Shown: in pieces, positions 63,094-64,000 of the stretch
Layout of the letters: each line of letters begins with the position of its first letter
Position numbering within the stretch: the stretch's first letter is position 1
Assembly: GCA_963753815.1 (NCBI GenBank)
Contig: CAVWDU010000003.1
Span: forward strand, 2,056,747-2,120,746
DNA from: CAVWDU01 sp963753815
GTDB taxonomy: Bacteria; Pseudomonadota; Gammaproteobacteria; Pseudomonadales; Halieaceae
Length of the DNA: 64,000 nucleotides
Reading direction: 5' to 3'
Notes under the pieces: model-generated
What the model saw: only the letters and a program-made list of their open reading frames with translations
Told to the model about the DNA's origin: nothing
Databases searched by the model: none
Position numbers and translations under genes: made by a program

Positions 63094-64000
63094 ATGGCTG
63101 ACTACAAACACACTCTCAACTTGCCCCAGACGGACTTTCCGATGAAAGCCAACCTGGCCCAGCGCGAGCCAGAGCGCCTGCGACGGTGGCAGGAGGGTGA
63201 TCTGTATCAGCGCATTCGCGAACAGCGCAAGGGGCGCGAAAAGTTTATTCTCCATGACGGCCCCCCCTATGCCAACGGCGCTATCCATATTGGCCATGCC
63301 GTTAACAAAATCCTCAAGGACATCATTGTCAAGGCGAAAACGCTGGACGGACTTGATGCACCCTACGTGCCGGGTTGGGATTGTCACGGCTTACCCATTG
63401 AGCTCAACGTAGAAAAGAAAGTGGGCAAGGCCGGGCACAAGGTAAGCGCAGAGAAATTTCGCCAAAAGTGTCGGGAATACGCAGCCAGCCAGGTTGACGC
63501 GCAGCGCGAGGATTTTATCCGGCTGGGAGTGTTGGGTGAGTGGCAGCAGCCCTACCTGACAATGAATTACTCATTTGAAGCAAACGTGATTCGTTCGCTG
63601 GGTCAGATCGCCAGCAATGGACATTTACACCAGGGCTTCAAGCCGGTGCACTGGTGTATGGACTGCACCTCTGCCCTGGCAGAAGCCGAAGTCGAGTATG
63701 ATGAAAAGACATCCACTGCAGTAGACGTGCTATTTCCCCTCCAGGATACTGGGGCGCTGGCCAGAGCGTTTGGCATCGAGCCCGACAATATGCCTGCCAG
63801 CGTCGCGGTGGTGATATGGACTACGACGCCGTGGACCCTGCCTGCCAATATGGGCGTCGCGCTCAATCCGGAACTGGTTTACCAGTTAGTAGCGATTGAA
63901 CATGCGGGGCAACGTTGGGGCCTGGTGGTGGCTCGAGATCTAGTCGATGCGGTAGCGTTGCGCTGTGGCCTCGACGGTTATCAGCAGCTGGCCGAGGCCT
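63094..64000 (+). CDS. ileS: Isoleucine-tRNA ligase, 3' end outside window
   Basis: The first 302 residues of IleS: FILHDGPPYANGAIHIGHAVNK with the class I HIGH motif at residues 65-68, PGWDCHGLPIELNVEK, MDCTSALAEAEVEY and the start of the editing domain WTTTPWTLPAN. It charges tRNA-Ile with isoleucine. The ATG is 74 bases after ribF, and GGAG lies 9 bases upstream. The frame is open to the window end. Confidence 0.97.
   Translation, partial: MADYKHTLNLPQTDFPMKANLAQREPERLRRWQEGDLYQRIREQRKGREKFILHDGPPYANGAIHIGHAVNKILKDIIVKAKTLDGLDAPYVPGWDCHGLPIELNVEKKVGKAGHKVSAEKFRQKCREYAASQVDAQREDFIRLGVLGEWQQPYLTMNYSFEANVIRSLGQIASNGHLHQGFKPVHWCMDCTSALAEAEVEYDEKTSTAVDVLFPLQDTGALARAFGIEPDNMPASVAVVIWTTTPWTLPANMGVALNPELVYQLVAIEHAGQRWGLVVARDLVDAVALRCGLDGYQQLAEA

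Overview
The window looks like chromosomal DNA of a Gammaproteobacterium, most likely a marine or soil member of the Cellvibrionales/Spongiibacteraceae type. This is an inference from protein content, with no marker gene to settle it. Supporting signs are the murJ-ribF-ileS order, ampD-ampE, groESL, class I fumarase, SbcB, PurT, and TonB-dependent B12 uptake under a cobalamin riboswitch. Coding density is high, with no prophage, insertion sequence, CRISPR array, rRNA or recognisable tRNA.

Region 1 (1-14.8 kb) is a catabolic cluster on the + strand. Its proteins match the KstR2-regulon enzymes that break down steroid rings C and D in Actinobacteria: FadD3 (HIP-CoA ligase, cut by the window edge), IpdA/IpdB, IpdC, EchA20, FadA6, FadE30, IpdF, an Rv3548c-like SDR and three further acyl-CoA dehydrogenases. 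Together they would take the bicyclic HIP propionate to HIP-CoA, open ring D (EchA20), open ring C (IpdAB) and finish by beta-oxidation and thiolysis. No TetR-type KstR2 is present. Instead, two Lrp/AsnC-like genes are coupled to fadD3. The cluster is interrupted at 8.4-9.3 kb by five tandem copies of a hairpin element with G-rich microsatellites.

Region 2 (14.8-24.2 kb) carries a possible structured RNA leader, an RND efflux adaptor/permease pair, a Gld-type ABC system (ATPase, permease, GldG-like protein) and a glycine-zipper lipoprotein. Region 3 (24.3-40.1 kb) is mixed housekeeping and signalling: CysH, a DUF2489 protein, a GGDEF cyclase next to a perfect CRP palindrome, an SGNH hydrolase, a large acyl-CoA dehydrogenase, PurT, Lrp/Ald, a YlxP-like protein, NadC, a retropepsin-like protease, DUF1631, AmpD/AmpE and a ROK kinase.

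Region 4 (40.1-48.9 kb) starts with a MITE-like element that has 16-bp terminal inverted repeats and a 10-bp target duplication. Its core matches the hairpins of region 1. It is followed by the B12 module (adenosyltransferase, BtuB, riboswitch and promoter), PanE, YajQ, a DUF445 protein, AmpG and an alkyltransferase-like protein. Region 5 (49.1-64 kb) has FxsA, groESL with a CIRCE operator, a PHA-system protein, SodB, a PuuD-like membrane protein, a coiled-coil membrane protein, fumarase, SbcB, PyrB, NudF, ThpR, MurJ, RibF and the 5' part of ileS.

The most unusual content is the hairpin repeat family: a tandem array inside the steroid operon and a single MITE copy at 40.2 kb. Next are the tandem Lrp regulators and the structured leader at about 15.0-15.24 kb.
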